Positions 50,429 through 59,515 of a stretch of DNA of 64,000 nucleotides are shown here, in pieces. The first letter of the stretch is position 1; each line of letters opens with the position of its first letter. A program made the position numbers and the translations under genes. The notes below the pieces were generated by a model, which was not told the DNA's origin, ran no database searches, and was given only the letters and a program-made list of their open reading frames with translations. The DNA is taken from contig JAFRRF010000011.1 in assembly GCA_017428245.1 (NCBI GenBank), positions 1-64,000 of the forward strand, given 5' to 3'. The stretch comes from Bacteroidales bacterium. Its GTDB lineage: Bacteria; Bacteroidota; Bacteroidia; Bacteroidales; UBA932.

Positions 50429-51442
50429 CTATCTGACCGTAATGACCACGCGGCGGTTCTGCTGGCGTTTTTCTGCGTCGGTGGTACCTTCGGTGAACTT
50501 ACCCTTACCGCGACCGATTGCTTCGAGGCGTTCTGTTTCGACACCCTTGTCAACCAGATACTTCTTCACGGAATCAGCACGCCGTTGCGACAGGCCGAGG
50601 TTGTAGGCGTCGGAGCCCTTGTAGTCGGTGTAACCTTCGATGAGGGCCGAGCGCTCCGGATTTTCGATCAGCCAGGCTGCAATTTCGTTCAGTACCGGGA
50701 ATGCTTCTGTCCGGATGAAGGACTTGTCGAAGTCGAAGAGGGTGATACCCGCGATCTTCGCCGTGAATTCTTCGGAAATCTTGACGACATCGACCGGCTC
50801 CGGTTCCGGTTCGGGTTCCGGGATGATGACCGGTTCCGGTTCCGGTTCGGGTTCCGGTTCCGGAGCCACATACACGGGCTCAACCTTCTTGGGTCTGCGC
50901 TTGGCCAGATTGAAAGCCAGACCGAGCGTGGCGCTCAGGTCGGTACCGATCGTCTTGCTGGTCTCAATGGCTTTGCCGGCAAAAGCCGTGGCCTTGAAAT
51001 CGGGCACAACGCTGATTACGTCGTTGAGCGGGATCGGCACTCTGACACCAATACCTCCAGCAGGCGAGGCTACGTTCGTTTTCAAGAAACCGGCATGCAG
51101 ATAAGGCATAAAGAAGCGGCTGCCCATAATCATGGCGTCGGCGTGGATATAGTTGTAAGGATACTGGCCATATTCAACGTAGCGCTTGGAAATGTTCAGG
51201 CCCTGATAGCCCACGGCCAGACCGAACCAGTCGTTAAAGCGTTTACCAACCCAGGCGTCGATGGCAGTACCACCGCCCAGGTGGGAACGATATCGGATGC
51301 TGCGGTCGGCAATGCCTTCGGCACCGAAATTCATACCGCCGCCAGCGCCGCCAAACCACTTGTTCTCATATTTTTCCTGTCCGAAAACGGGCGCGCAGCA
51401 AAGCGCGGCCAGCAGGACGATGAGGAGTTTGCTGTGTTTCAT
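50429..51442 (-). CDS. OmpA-family outer-membrane protein
   Basis: A 337-residue protein. A signal peptide (cleavage after about VFGQ, residue 22) precedes a small beta-barrel domain of about 25-185. A Pro-Glu-rich linker (two runs of PEPEPEP-type repeats, about 195-220) connects to the C-terminal OmpA peptidoglycan-binding domain: ITLFDFDKSFIR, LIEGYTDYKGSDAYNLGLS, QRRADSVKKYL and RGKGKF. It anchors the outer membrane to peptidoglycan. The gene starts 12 nt after the barrel protein gene upstream and is followed by a strong terminator. Confidence 0.92.
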   Translation of the reverse strand: MKHSKLLIVLLAALCCAPVFGQEKYENKWFGGAGGGMNFGAEGIADRSIRYRSHLGGGTAIDAWVGKRFNDWFGLAVGYQGLNISKRYVEYGQYPYNYIHADAMIMGSRFFMPYLHAGFLKTNVASPAGGIGVRVPIPLNDVISVVPDFKATAFAGKAIETSKTIGTDLSATLGLAFNLAKRRPKKVEPVYVAPEPEPEPEPEPVIIPEPEPEPEPVDVVKISEEFTAKIAGITLFDFDKSFIRTEAFPVLNEIAAWLIENPERSALIEGYTDYKGSDAYNLGLSQRRADSVKKYLVDKGVETERLEAIGRGKGKFTEGTTDAEKRQQNRRVVITVR

Positions 51443-51454
51443 ATTCGGGAGAAA

Positions 51455-52147
51455 TTAATAATTGAAACGATAGATCAGACCGAACGAACCCATGAAGCGA
51501 AGGTCGAGCGGGAAACCGGCATAACCCTTGTAATTCTCCTGGTCGGTCTTTGCCGGCTGGAGTCCGTTATAGTTGTCGGCATACGCTTCGCCGCCCAGGT
51601 CGATGAACACACCGATGCTCGGGGTGAAGTCATATTCAGCGATGAAGCCGCCCCGGAAACCGAAAGCGGTATTTTTGGGAGAAATCTGCTGCCACGGGTG
51701 ATGGGATTCGGTAAATCCGAAGGTGTGGCCCATGCCGACACCCAGATAGAAAACGGGGCGGAAGGCGCTTTCTACGCTGTAGTTCCCGTTCAGGTCGAGG
51801 GTGACGTCGAGGAAGGCGTTGACGCTCTTGAAGCTGTAGGGATAATAGCCCCAGGCGGCCGTCTGATAGTGGTTGCCGGCGCTCCGGTTAAGGCCGTAAC
51901 CCACGGAGAGGCGGGCGCCGAGTGCGTTGGTGAATTCGTAACCAATGGCGGCGGATCCCTGCGGGGTGAACAGTTTCAGCCCTTCGCCGTTGTCACGGTA
52001 GGTGAAGCAGTTCTCGTTGAGGGAGTACAGCATACCACCCTGCACAGCAAAGGTCCAGGCCCTGTGGCCGCCGACGAATGCATTCTGGGCGAACACCGAG
52101 CCTGCTCCAAGAATCAGGATAGCGATGATTGAAGTAAGTTTCTTCAT
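51455..52147 (-). CDS. Outer-membrane beta-barrel protein
   Basis: A 230-residue protein with a signal peptide (MKKLTSIIAILILGAGSVFAQ) and alternating amphipathic strands with Gly and aromatic residues, ending GLIYRFNY, the usual aromatic C-terminus for BAM-dependent insertion. It resembles the OMP_b-brl group of Bacteroidales and the N-terminal barrel of the OmpA protein encoded next, 12 nt away. Function not assignable. Confidence 0.82.
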   Translation of the reverse strand: MKKLTSIIAILILGAGSVFAQNAFVGGHRAWTFAVQGGMLYSLNENCFTYRDNGEGLKLFTPQGSAAIGYEFTNALGARLSVGYGLNRSAGNHYQTAAWGYYPYSFKSVNAFLDVTLDLNGNYSVESAFRPVFYLGVGMGHTFGFTESHHPWQQISPKNTAFGFRGGFIAEYDFTPSIGVFIDLGGEAYADNYNGLQPAKTDQENYKGYAGFPLDLRFMGSFGLIYRFNY

Positions 52148-52366
52148 TGTATAAATAGGTTTTGTTTGTTTTCTTTTTTCTTTCGTTGTTTTAACGGCTC
52201 CGCCGTCGGGAACTCACTTCAGAAGCCCCCGAAAAGCCGTGATTATGAAGCGTAACTTCATTTAACCGCGCAATTTACGCACTTTCCGACAAACTGCAAA
52301 AAAAAATATAAAAAAAGCCTGCCGTCGGTGGGGACGGCAGGCCTCTGACGCGGGCGGAAACCCGGT
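52148..52366 (-). promoter_or_regulatory. Intergenic region: terminator plus long leader
   Basis: This 219-base gap holds a terminator (52317-52326 with 52333-52342, GCCTGCCGTC and complement, T tract on the minus strand) for the protein at 52367. It also has two small palindromes, ATGAAG-5-CTTCAT at 52245-52261 and ACGGC-3-GCCGT at 52194-52206, in the likely leader of the next gene. No clear TTTG/TAnnTTTG pair was found, so the promoter of the outer-membrane-protein pair is not placed. Confidence 0.6.
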
Positions 52367-52846
52367 TTAGAACGCGTAGCGGATACCCAGGGCCACGTGG
52401 TTGTCGAGGCTCAGGTGGTAGGGTCCGACCAGGGCATACATCGGCCGGAAATCGAGCGAAAGCTGGAACGGTGCATCGAACTGGTAGTCCAGGCCGACCT
52501 GGCCGCCGAGGCCGAGCCCGAAGCCCGCACCCGCGATGGTCGCCTGCACGCCGGGGCCGACGTAGATTCCGAACCCGCCCACAAGGAACCAGTGCCAGTG
52601 GTACATGACGGAAAGTGCGGCGCTGGTGGGGTAGGCCACGGCCACCTCATCTTTGACGAATTTTTTGCCGAAACGGGCACCGAGGTCGATCTCGATGCGG
52701 TTGATGTCGCTGACAAAACCCTGGTAGGAGAGTTCCGCACCGAAGGCGGCGCCGTAACCGGCACGCACGCCGAATGTGTTGTCCTGCGCCTGGGCCGCCG
52801 TGGTCAGGGCGACCAGCGCGATCAGGGAAATAAGGATTCTTTTCAT
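52367..52846 (-). CDS. Small outer-membrane protein (beta-barrel-like)
   Basis: A 159-residue protein: signal peptide MKRILISLIALVALTTAAQAQ, then amphipathic strands rich in Gly and aromatic residues, ending HVALGIRYAF with a terminal Phe. It fits a small eight-strand barrel of the OmpW/OMP_b-brl kind. It lies 18 nt after gcvP on the same strand and may be partly co-transcribed with it. It is followed by a terminator. Confidence 0.8.
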   Translation of the reverse strand: MKRILISLIALVALTTAAQAQDNTFGVRAGYGAAFGAELSYQGFVSDINRIEIDLGARFGKKFVKDEVAVAYPTSAALSVMYHWHWFLVGGFGIYVGPGVQATIAGAGFGLGLGGQVGLDYQFDAPFQLSLDFRPMYALVGPYHLSLDNHVALGIRYAF

Positions 52847-52864
52847 AATATGATGTGTTTATTG

Positions 52865-55678
52865 TTATTCTGCGACTGTCACCAGGTTGCGGTCGCCGTA
52901 ACCGTTATCCACGCGGCTGACGGCCGGCCAGAGCTTGTTCTGACGGATCCATTCGAGCGGGAAGGCGGCCTGGGTACGGGAGTACGGGTGGCTCCAGGTG
53001 TCGGCGCAGACTTCGTCTTCCGTGTGCGGGGCCATACGGACTGGGTTGTCCTCTGCGTCGAGGGTGCCGGCCTTGATGGCTTCGCATTCGGCTACGATGG
53101 TCTTGAGGGTCTCCACGAAGCGGTCGAGTTCGCTGAGCGGTTCGCTCTCGGTGGGCTCGATCATCAGGGTCTCGTGGACCGGGAACGACAGCGTCGGGGC
53201 GTGGAAGCCGAAGTCCATCAGGCGTTTGGCTACGTCGGTGGCATCGACGCCATAGGTGGCCTTGAAGTGGCGCAGGTCGATGATGCATTCGTGGGCAACG
53301 CGGCCGGTGGCGCCGGTATAGAGCGTCTGGAGCTCCGGCATCAGCTTGGCGGCCATATAGTTGGCGTTGAGGATGGCGATCTGGGTGACCTTCTTCAGGC
53401 CTTCCGCGCCGAGCATCTTGATATAGGCGTGGGTGATGGGCAGCAGCAGCGGGCTTCCGTAAGGCGCCGCGCTGACGGCGTCCATTCCTGCTCCGCCGCA
53501 GGCGCCGACCACCGGATGGCCCGGCAGATACGGCTTGAGGGCCGCGGTGCAGCAGATCGGGCCGACGCCCGGGCCGCCGCCGCCGTGCGGCATGGCGAAG
53601 GTCTTGTGGAGATTGAGGTGGCACACGTCCGCTCCGATGTAGCCCGGATTGGTGAGGCCTACCTGGGCGTTCATGTTGGCGCCGTCCATATAGAGCAGTC
53701 CGCCGTGGCGATGGATGATGTCCACGATCTCGCGGATGCGGACTTCGAAAACGCCGTGGGTGGAAGGATAGGTGATCATCATGCCGGCCAGGGTGTCGCC
53801 GGCCGCTTCGGCCTTCTCGGCGAGTTCTTCCACGTTGATGTTGCCGTGGTCGTCGCATCCCACCAGGACGATGTCGAAGCCGGCCATCGCGGCGGAGGCC
53901 GGGTTGGTGCCGTGGGCGGAGGTCGGGATGATCATCACGCGCCGGCCACATCCGTCGTTGGCGTTGAGGTAGCGACGGATGGTCATCAGGCCCGCATATT
54001 CGCCGGCCGCGCCGCTGTTGGGCTGGAGGGAGCATCCTGCGAAGCCGGTGATCACGGCCAGGTCGTGTTCGAGTTCGTGGATGACCTGCAGGGTGCCTTC
54101 GGCCTGGTCGGCCGGGGCGTAGGGATGCAGGTTGCCGAATTCGCTCCAGGAAAGCGGGAGCATCTCGGCGGCGGCGTTGAGCTTCATCGTGCAGCTGCCC
54201 AGCGGGATCATCGAGTGGGCGAGCGAGATGTCCTTGCGCTCCAGCATCTTGATGTAGCGCATCATCTCGGTTTCGGAGTGGTAGGTGTTGAACACCTTTT
54301 GGGTCAGGATGGCCGATTCGCGGGCCATGGGTACGGGTTTGCCCGGGGCGACGGGGCAGTTGCCGGGGCAGCCGAAGACTGCGGCGACGGCGTTGGCTTC
54401 GTCGCGGGTGGACAGCTCGTCGAAGGAGATCTGCACGGTGTGCGCATCGGGATACCAGAAGTTGAATCCGGCTTCGAGGGCCTTGGCGCGGATGGCTTCC
54501 GCATCGACACCGACGATGCGGATGGTGTCGAAGAAGTCTTCGCTTGCAAGCTTGAAGCCTGCATTCTTCAGCCGGGCAGCCACGGCGTGGGCGAAGCCTG
54601 CGGCGTTCTGCGCGATCTCGGTGATGCCTTTCGGGCCGTGCCATACGGCGAACATACCGGTCATCGTGGCCATCAGGGCCGTGGCGGTGCAGATGTTCGA
54701 TGTGGCCTTCTCGCGTTTGATGTGCTGTTCGCGGGTCTGGAGGGCAAGGCGCACGGCGCGTTCACCCAGACGGCCGACCGACACGCCGATGATACGGCCG
54801 GGCAGGTTTCTCTTGTATTTGTCGGCGCAGGCCATCCAGCCGGCGGTCGGACCGCCGAATCCCATCGGAAGACCGAAGCGCTGGGCGGTGCCGCACGCGA
54901 TGTCGGCGCCCCAGGCGGCGGGCTCCTTGAGCAGGGCCAGGGCCAGCAGGTCGCACCAGGCAGCTACCAGGCATCCGGCCGCGTGGGCTTTTTCGCAGAA
55001 GGCCGTGTAGTCGCGGACGGCGCCGTCGGCAGCCGGATACTGAACCAGTGCGCCGTAGCATTTTTCTTCAAAAGTATATTCCAGGGCGTTCCCTGTCCGG
55101 ATCTCGATGCCCAGGCCGGCGGCGCGGGTGCGCAGCACCGACAGGACGTTCGGGAAGATGTTCTCGTCGACGAAGACCACGTTTTTCCCGGCCTTGACGG
55201 CGTCGCGCGGACGGAGCTCGAACATCATGCGCATCGCTTCGGCGGCGGCGGTGGCGTCGTCGAGCATCGAGCAGTTCGACAGGTTGAAGCCCGTGAGCGA
55301 GGAGATCATCGTCTGGAAGTTGATGAGCGCCTCGAGACGGCCCTGCGAGATCTCGGCCTGGTACGGCGTGTAGGAGGTGTACCAGCACGGGTTCTCGAAG
55401 ACGTTGCGGGTGATCACGGCGGGGGAGGCGGTGCCGTAGAATCCCAGTCCGATCAGCGAACGAAGGTTCTTGTTCTTGTGGGCGATGTCCTTGAGCCGGG
55501 CCAGGTAGGCGCTTTCGCTCATCGCGGGATCCAGCTTGAGGGGTTCTTTCAACAGAATATCCTGCGGCACGGTCTGGCCGATGAGTTCGTCGAGCGAAGA
55601 GACGCCCAGGACTTCGAGCATCTGCTGCTCCTGTTCGGGTCTGGGACCGTTGTGGCGGTCAACAAAGGGAAGTGGCAT
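52865..55678 (-). CDS. gcvP: Glycine dehydrogenase (decarboxylating), P-protein
   Basis: A 937-residue PLP enzyme, close to the usual 950. It decarboxylates glycine and passes the aminomethyl group to the lipoyl H-protein in the glycine cleavage system. Both halves are present in one chain, as in most Bacteroidota: the N-terminal half has DRHNGP, 'GFYGT' and YTPYQAEISQGRLEALINFQ, and the C-terminal half has the PLP lysine in NLHKTFAMPHGGGGPGVGP. SAHGTNPASAAMAG and the C-terminal EPTESE are also conserved. No gcvT or gcvH is adjacent. A TATATTTG box lies at 55714-55721. Confidence 0.97.
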   Translation of the reverse strand: MPLPFVDRHNGPRPEQEQQMLEVLGVSSLDELIGQTVPQDILLKEPLKLDPAMSESAYLARLKDIAHKNKNLRSLIGLGFYGTASPAVITRNVFENPCWYTSYTPYQAEISQGRLEALINFQTMISSLTGFNLSNCSMLDDATAAAEAMRMMFELRPRDAVKAGKNVVFVDENIFPNVLSVLRTRAAGLGIEIRTGNALEYTFEEKCYGALVQYPAADGAVRDYTAFCEKAHAAGCLVAAWCDLLALALLKEPAAWGADIACGTAQRFGLPMGFGGPTAGWMACADKYKRNLPGRIIGVSVGRLGERAVRLALQTREQHIKREKATSNICTATALMATMTGMFAVWHGPKGITEIAQNAAGFAHAVAARLKNAGFKLASEDFFDTIRIVGVDAEAIRAKALEAGFNFWYPDAHTVQISFDELSTRDEANAVAAVFGCPGNCPVAPGKPVPMARESAILTQKVFNTYHSETEMMRYIKMLERKDISLAHSMIPLGSCTMKLNAAAEMLPLSWSEFGNLHPYAPADQAEGTLQVIHELEHDLAVITGFAGCSLQPNSGAAGEYAGLMTIRRYLNANDGCGRRVMIIPTSAHGTNPASAAMAGFDIVLVGCDDHGNINVEELAEKAEAAGDTLAGMMITYPSTHGVFEVRIREIVDIIHRHGGLLYMDGANMNAQVGLTNPGYIGADVCHLNLHKTFAMPHGGGGPGVGPICCTAALKPYLPGHPVVGACGGAGMDAVSAAPYGSPLLLPITHAYIKMLGAEGLKKVTQIAILNANYMAAKLMPELQTLYTGATGRVAHECIIDLRHFKATYGVDATDVAKRLMDFGFHAPTLSFPVHETLMIEPTESEPLSELDRFVETLKTIVAECEAIKAGTLDAEDNPVRMAPHTEDEVCADTWSHPYSRTQAAFPLEWIRQNKLWPAVSRVDNGYGDRNLVTVAE

Positions 55679-55713
55679 ATTGAAATCGGTTAATTCGGGT
55701 TTATTCTATCTCA

Positions 55714-55721
55714 CAAATATA
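55714..55721 (-). promoter_or_regulatory. Candidate -7 box for gcvP
   Basis: TATATTTG on the minus strand matches TAnnTTTG and lies 35 bases before the gcvP ATG, in the short gap after rodA. The -33 element is not clear. Confidence 0.5.
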
Positions 55722-55729
55722 GTAATTTC

Positions 55730-57154
55730 TCAATAACTTTGTTTTTCCATGTCCAGCCGCAGGAAGATGAACAGCAGGATGGTGAAGGCCCAGAGCGACG
55801 ATCCGCCGTAGCTGAGCAGCGGCAGCGGGATGCCGATGACCGGCATCAGTCCGATGGTCATGCAGACGTTGATGAACACGTGCATCAGCAGGCACACCGC
55901 CACGCACCAGCCGTAGATGCGTACGAAGCCGTCTTTGTGCCTCTCCGCGTCGCGGATCAGCCGCAGGATCATCACCAGATAGACGATGATCACGGCCAGC
56001 GTGCCGAGGAAGCCCCATTCTTCGCCGATGGTGCAGAAGATGAAGTCGGTGCTCTGTTCGGGCACGAAGTCGAACCGGGTCTGTGTCCCTCCCAGGAAAC
56101 CCTTTCCCGCGAATCCGCCGGAACCGATGGCCACCAGCGACTGGTGGACATTATAGCCCACGCCCATCGGATCGTCCTTGATGCCCAGCAGTACCTCGAT
56201 TCGGGCACGCTGGTGGTCCTTGAGCACGTGTTCGAACACGAATTCCACCGAAAAGATCAGGACCAGGCCTGCGAGGAAGCCCAGCATCAGGTTTCGGAGC
56301 GCCCGCTGGCGGCGGAGCCACCAGACCGCGGCCAGGACGGCCGCAAGCAGGCCGGTGACGGCCGCCGCCCAGACGTCGGGCTCAAAACGGCTCAGGATGG
56401 CGGGCGACTCCAGCCGCGTAAGCCGGGGCAGGAAAGCTAGCGCCGTAACTGCGACCGCAGTCAGGGGGATGCCGACCATTTGTCTGTGGCTATAGAAACT
56501 GGCGGCCACACCCGTCAGGCCGGCCAGCACAATGATGGCGACCAGCGAGGATCCCACCAGGGTCAGGATGAAGAAGCCGATGGCCAGCAGGCCGGCGACC
56601 AGGATCCATCCCGTCATCCCTTCCCGGTAGCAGACCAGCAGGAAGCCCAGATAGACCAGGGCGGAGCCGGTCTCCTTTTCGAGCAGGATGGCGAGCATCG
56701 GGATGGCGAGCACCACGGCGATGCGCAGGAAATCGCGCGGATTGCTGAAGCGGAAATCATACTTGCTCATCAGGTAGGCCAGCAGGACCGAGGTCGAGAT
56801 TTTCGAAAACTCGGCCGGCTGCAGGCGGAACGGCCCGATGGCGAACCACGATTTGGAGCCGTTGACCTCCACGCCCACGAAGGCCACGGCCACCAGCAGC
56901 AGGACCATCAGCCCGTAGAACGGCCACGACACGGCGGGATAGACCCGCGACGGGATGACGAACAGGATGAGGATAGCGATGGCCAGGGCCGATCCCATCC
57001 AGATGAGGTCCATCACGTATTTCTCTTTCAGGCTGAAGACGAAACCCTCTTCCGAAACGCTCGACGAAAAGATGTTCATCCAGCCGAAGAAGATCAGCAG
57101 CAGATAGCAGCCGATCACCACCCAGTCGAGTTTCTTGTAGTTGAGTTCGGGCAT
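55730..57154 (-). CDS. rodA: RodA peptidoglycan glycosyltransferase (SEDS)
   Basis: A 474-residue SEDS-family membrane enzyme with ten or more helices that polymerises lipid II for cell elongation with its partner PBP2, encoded 6 nt upstream. Conserved sites include RLQPAEFSKI near the SEDS lipid-binding region, LLEKETGSALVYLG, the catalytic-Asp loop around 'GSGGFAGKGFLGGTQ' and 'FVPEQSTDFIF', and IPLPLLSYGGSS near the end. It is longer than the E. coli protein (370) because of an extra block of about 80 residues (around 205-300), common in Bacteroidota. Last gene of the mre operon. Confidence 0.95.
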   Translation of the reverse strand: MPELNYKKLDWVVIGCYLLLIFFGWMNIFSSSVSEEGFVFSLKEKYVMDLIWMGSALAIAILILFVIPSRVYPAVSWPFYGLMVLLLVAVAFVGVEVNGSKSWFAIGPFRLQPAEFSKISTSVLLAYLMSKYDFRFSNPRDFLRIAVVLAIPMLAILLEKETGSALVYLGFLLVCYREGMTGWILVAGLLAIGFFILTLVGSSLVAIIVLAGLTGVAASFYSHRQMVGIPLTAVAVTALAFLPRLTRLESPAILSRFEPDVWAAAVTGLLAAVLAAVWWLRRQRALRNLMLGFLAGLVLIFSVEFVFEHVLKDHQRARIEVLLGIKDDPMGVGYNVHQSLVAIGSGGFAGKGFLGGTQTRFDFVPEQSTDFIFCTIGEEWGFLGTLAVIIVYLVMILRLIRDAERHKDGFVRIYGWCVAVCLLMHVFINVCMTIGLMPVIGIPLPLLSYGGSSLWAFTILLFIFLRLDMEKQSY

Positions 57155-57160
57155 CTCTCG

Positions 57161-59005
57161 TCAGCGTTTTACTTTGACTTTGTGCAGGAGATTGCCGTCG
57201 ACCACGCGCTGCTCCAGGGCTTTGCGTTCGGGCGAGATCTCGCCTTTGAGATATTTCTCCACCAGGAGCGAGGCAATGGGCGCCGCCCAGGTGGCACCGA
57301 AGCCGCCGTTCTCCACATAAGCCACTACGGCGATCTTCGGGTCGTCTTTCGGGGCGAAGGTGATGAACACGGAGTGATCGTCGCCGTGCGGGTTCTGGGC
57401 CGTGCCCGTCTTGCCGCAGGCCACGATGCCGGGGATGCGGGCGATGGTCGCCGTGGCGCCGCCGCCCGTATAGTTGATGGCCAGTTCCATTCCCTGGACG
57501 ATGTCGGCGAAGTGCGTGGTATCGACCATCGTATAGTGGCGCTCTTTGAAGCGGGGGTCGATGGGGCTTTCGGGCGTGTCTTTCTGCAGGTGCGGGGTGT
57601 AGAAATAGCCCCGGTTGGCGATGGTGGCCGCCAGGTTGGCCAGATGGAGCGGCGTGCAGCCGATCTCGCCCTGGCCGATCGAGAGGGAGATGATGGAGAT
57701 CGACTTCCAGCGGTCCTTGCCGTGGATCCGGTCGTAGCGTTCGGCCGTGGGCATCGTACCCGCCTTCTCGCCGGGGATGTCGGTCTCCAGTTTCCGGCCG
57801 AAGCCGAAACTTTCAGTATATTGTTTCCACCGGTCGAAGCCCTCCCGAACGGAGCCGTATTTCGGGTTGTCGAGGATGGAACGGAACACGTAGCAATAGT
57901 ACGCGTTGCACGACATCATGATCGACTGGTAGAGATTGATCGGGCTGGGATGCCCGTGGCAGCCCACGCGCAGGCCGCCCACCACGTAGCCGCGGTGGCA
58001 GCCGTACATTGTCGCGGGCGTCAGCACACCTTCCTGCAGGCCGATCAGGCCGTTGACCAGTTTGAACACCGAGCCGGGCGGCTGCGGGCTCATCACGGCG
58101 CGGTTGTACATCGGCTTGTAGGGGTCGGTCACCAGGTCTTTGTAGTACTTGTTGATCTCGGAGAGCTGGCTCACGTCGATGCCGGGGCTGGAGACCATCG
58201 TCAGGATCTCGCCCGTGGCAGGCTCGATGGCCACCAGCGAACCCACCTTGTTTTTCATCAGTTTTTCCCCGTATGCCTGCAGGTAGCCGTCGATGGTGGT
58301 AACCACGTCCACACCCGGCGTGGCGGTCTTGTCGTATTCCCCGTCCTGATAACGCTGCTTGATGCGGTTGTGGGCGTCGCGCAGATAGATGTTGTAGCCT
58401 TTTTCGCCGCGCAGCAGATGCTCGTAAGCCTCCTCCATCCCGGTCTTGCCCACATAGTCGCCGCTCTTGTAATCCGGATGGTCCTTGAGGTACGACGCAT
58501 CGACTTCCGAGATATAGCCCAGCAGGTTGCCGCCCGCGCTGAAAGGATAGGTGCGCGTGGTGCGTGGCACGCCCGTGAAGCCGGGGAACATAAAGTTCTT
58601 CTCGACGAACATATTGTACTGCTCGCCGGTGACCTGGCGCTTGAATACCAGGGTCTGGTAGCCGATCTTGCGGCGGTAGAGCCGGTATTCGCGGAATTTT
58701 TCCTTGACGAAGGCCGTGTCCAGGTCGAAGATGCGGCAGAAGGCCAGGGTGTCGAACTCCTTCACGTCGTAGGGCGTGACCATGATGTCGTAGGTGACCT
58801 TGTTGTCCACGATCACTTCGCGGTTGCGGTCGAGGATGCGGCCGCGGGCCGGATAGATGGTCTCGTACTTGAGTGCGTTGTTCTCAGCCGTCACGCGGTA
58901 TTCCTTGTCGAGGATCTGGACCTGGAAGAGCCGGAATACGATGACCGCGAAGACGATCACGATGGCTGCCACCAGGATGCCGCAACGGTTCTGAAGTTCG
59001 TTCAT
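57161..59005 (-). CDS. mrdA: Penicillin-binding protein 2 (elongasome transpeptidase)
   Basis: A 614-residue class B PBP: one membrane helix at about 9-28, a pedestal domain, then the transpeptidase. Active-site motifs are Ser-x-x-Lys in PGSVFKLVN, Ser-x-Asn in MMSCNAYY and Lys-Thr-Gly in ACGKTGTAQN. It cross-links new wall during elongation together with RodA, encoded next. It starts 3 nt after mreD. Confidence 0.95.
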   Translation of the reverse strand: MNELQNRCGILVAAIVIVFAVIVFRLFQVQILDKEYRVTAENNALKYETIYPARGRILDRNREVIVDNKVTYDIMVTPYDVKEFDTLAFCRIFDLDTAFVKEKFREYRLYRRKIGYQTLVFKRQVTGEQYNMFVEKNFMFPGFTGVPRTTRTYPFSAGGNLLGYISEVDASYLKDHPDYKSGDYVGKTGMEEAYEHLLRGEKGYNIYLRDAHNRIKQRYQDGEYDKTATPGVDVVTTIDGYLQAYGEKLMKNKVGSLVAIEPATGEILTMVSSPGIDVSQLSEINKYYKDLVTDPYKPMYNRAVMSPQPPGSVFKLVNGLIGLQEGVLTPATMYGCHRGYVVGGLRVGCHGHPSPINLYQSIMMSCNAYYCYVFRSILDNPKYGSVREGFDRWKQYTESFGFGRKLETDIPGEKAGTMPTAERYDRIHGKDRWKSISIISLSIGQGEIGCTPLHLANLAATIANRGYFYTPHLQKDTPESPIDPRFKERHYTMVDTTHFADIVQGMELAINYTGGGATATIARIPGIVACGKTGTAQNPHGDDHSVFITFAPKDDPKIAVVAYVENGGFGATWAAPIASLLVEKYLKGEISPERKALEQRVVDGNLLHKVKVKR

Positions 59006-59008
59006 ACG

Positions 59009-59515
59009 CTAAGGGCGGTTGCTGCGCGGGATGGCCAGCAGCAGGGCCAGCGCGATGCTGGCGGCTGCACTTGCCGCGAATTTGATGAGGATGAACGACA
59101 CCGGCCGGAAACTGATGCAGTCGAGCGCGACATAGGCGGCCATATAGACGAGCGTAACGGCGGAGAGGTATTTCGCATACTTGAGAAACCCCACTTCGCC
59201 GGGCAGGGGGATTTCGGTCTTGTCCTGCCTGTCGCTGTTGACCAGGCGACGGTAAAGGAATTTGCAGGGAGCCGCGGCCAGCACGGCCGCGAAGGCGTTG
59301 AGACCGGGTACGCCGTCGGAAAGGACGTCGAGGCCCAGTCCGATGGCGAAGGCGGTCAGCATCACCACGTGGGGACTCCGCGAAAGCGGGATGTTGATGA
59401 GCAGGTAGGGTACCAGGCAGAGGAAGACGTAGGGCCCCAGATGCACATAGTCCGTGAGCACCAGCTGCAGCAGGAACACGAGGGTGCAGTAGAAGATGTT
59501 ACTGAGCCTGTTCAT
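59009..59515 (-). CDS. mreD: Rod shape-determining protein MreD
   Basis: A 168-residue membrane protein with about five helices, in the conserved place between mreC and PBP2. LGLDVLSDGVPGLNAFAAVL matches the family's Asp-Gly block. Sequence conservation is low, so context is the main support. It overlaps mreC by 17 nt. Confidence 0.88.
   Translation of the reverse strand: MNRLSNIFYCTLVFLLQLVLTDYVHLGPYVFLCLVPYLLINIPLSRSPHVVMLTAFAIGLGLDVLSDGVPGLNAFAAVLAAAPCKFLYRRLVNSDRQDKTEIPLPGEVGFLKYAKYLSAVTLVYMAAYVALDCISFRPVSFILIKFAASAAASIALALLLAIPRSNRP

Noticed and set aside
50797..50870. Repetitive DNA in the OmpA gene as a mobile or regulatory repeat
   Set aside because: It is the coding sequence for a Pro-Glu linker, usual in OmpA proteins.
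50585..52132. A 515-codon open frame on the plus strand
   Set aside because: Antisense of the OmpA-family and beta-barrel genes; the repeats in it are the complement of the Pro-Glu linker.
52397..55693. A 1098-codon open frame on the plus strand
   Set aside because: It is the antisense of gcvP and a small membrane-protein gene. Its translation is low in complexity (rich in Gly, Val, Asp, Glu, His) with no domain, as expected from the GC-rich third positions of the real gene.
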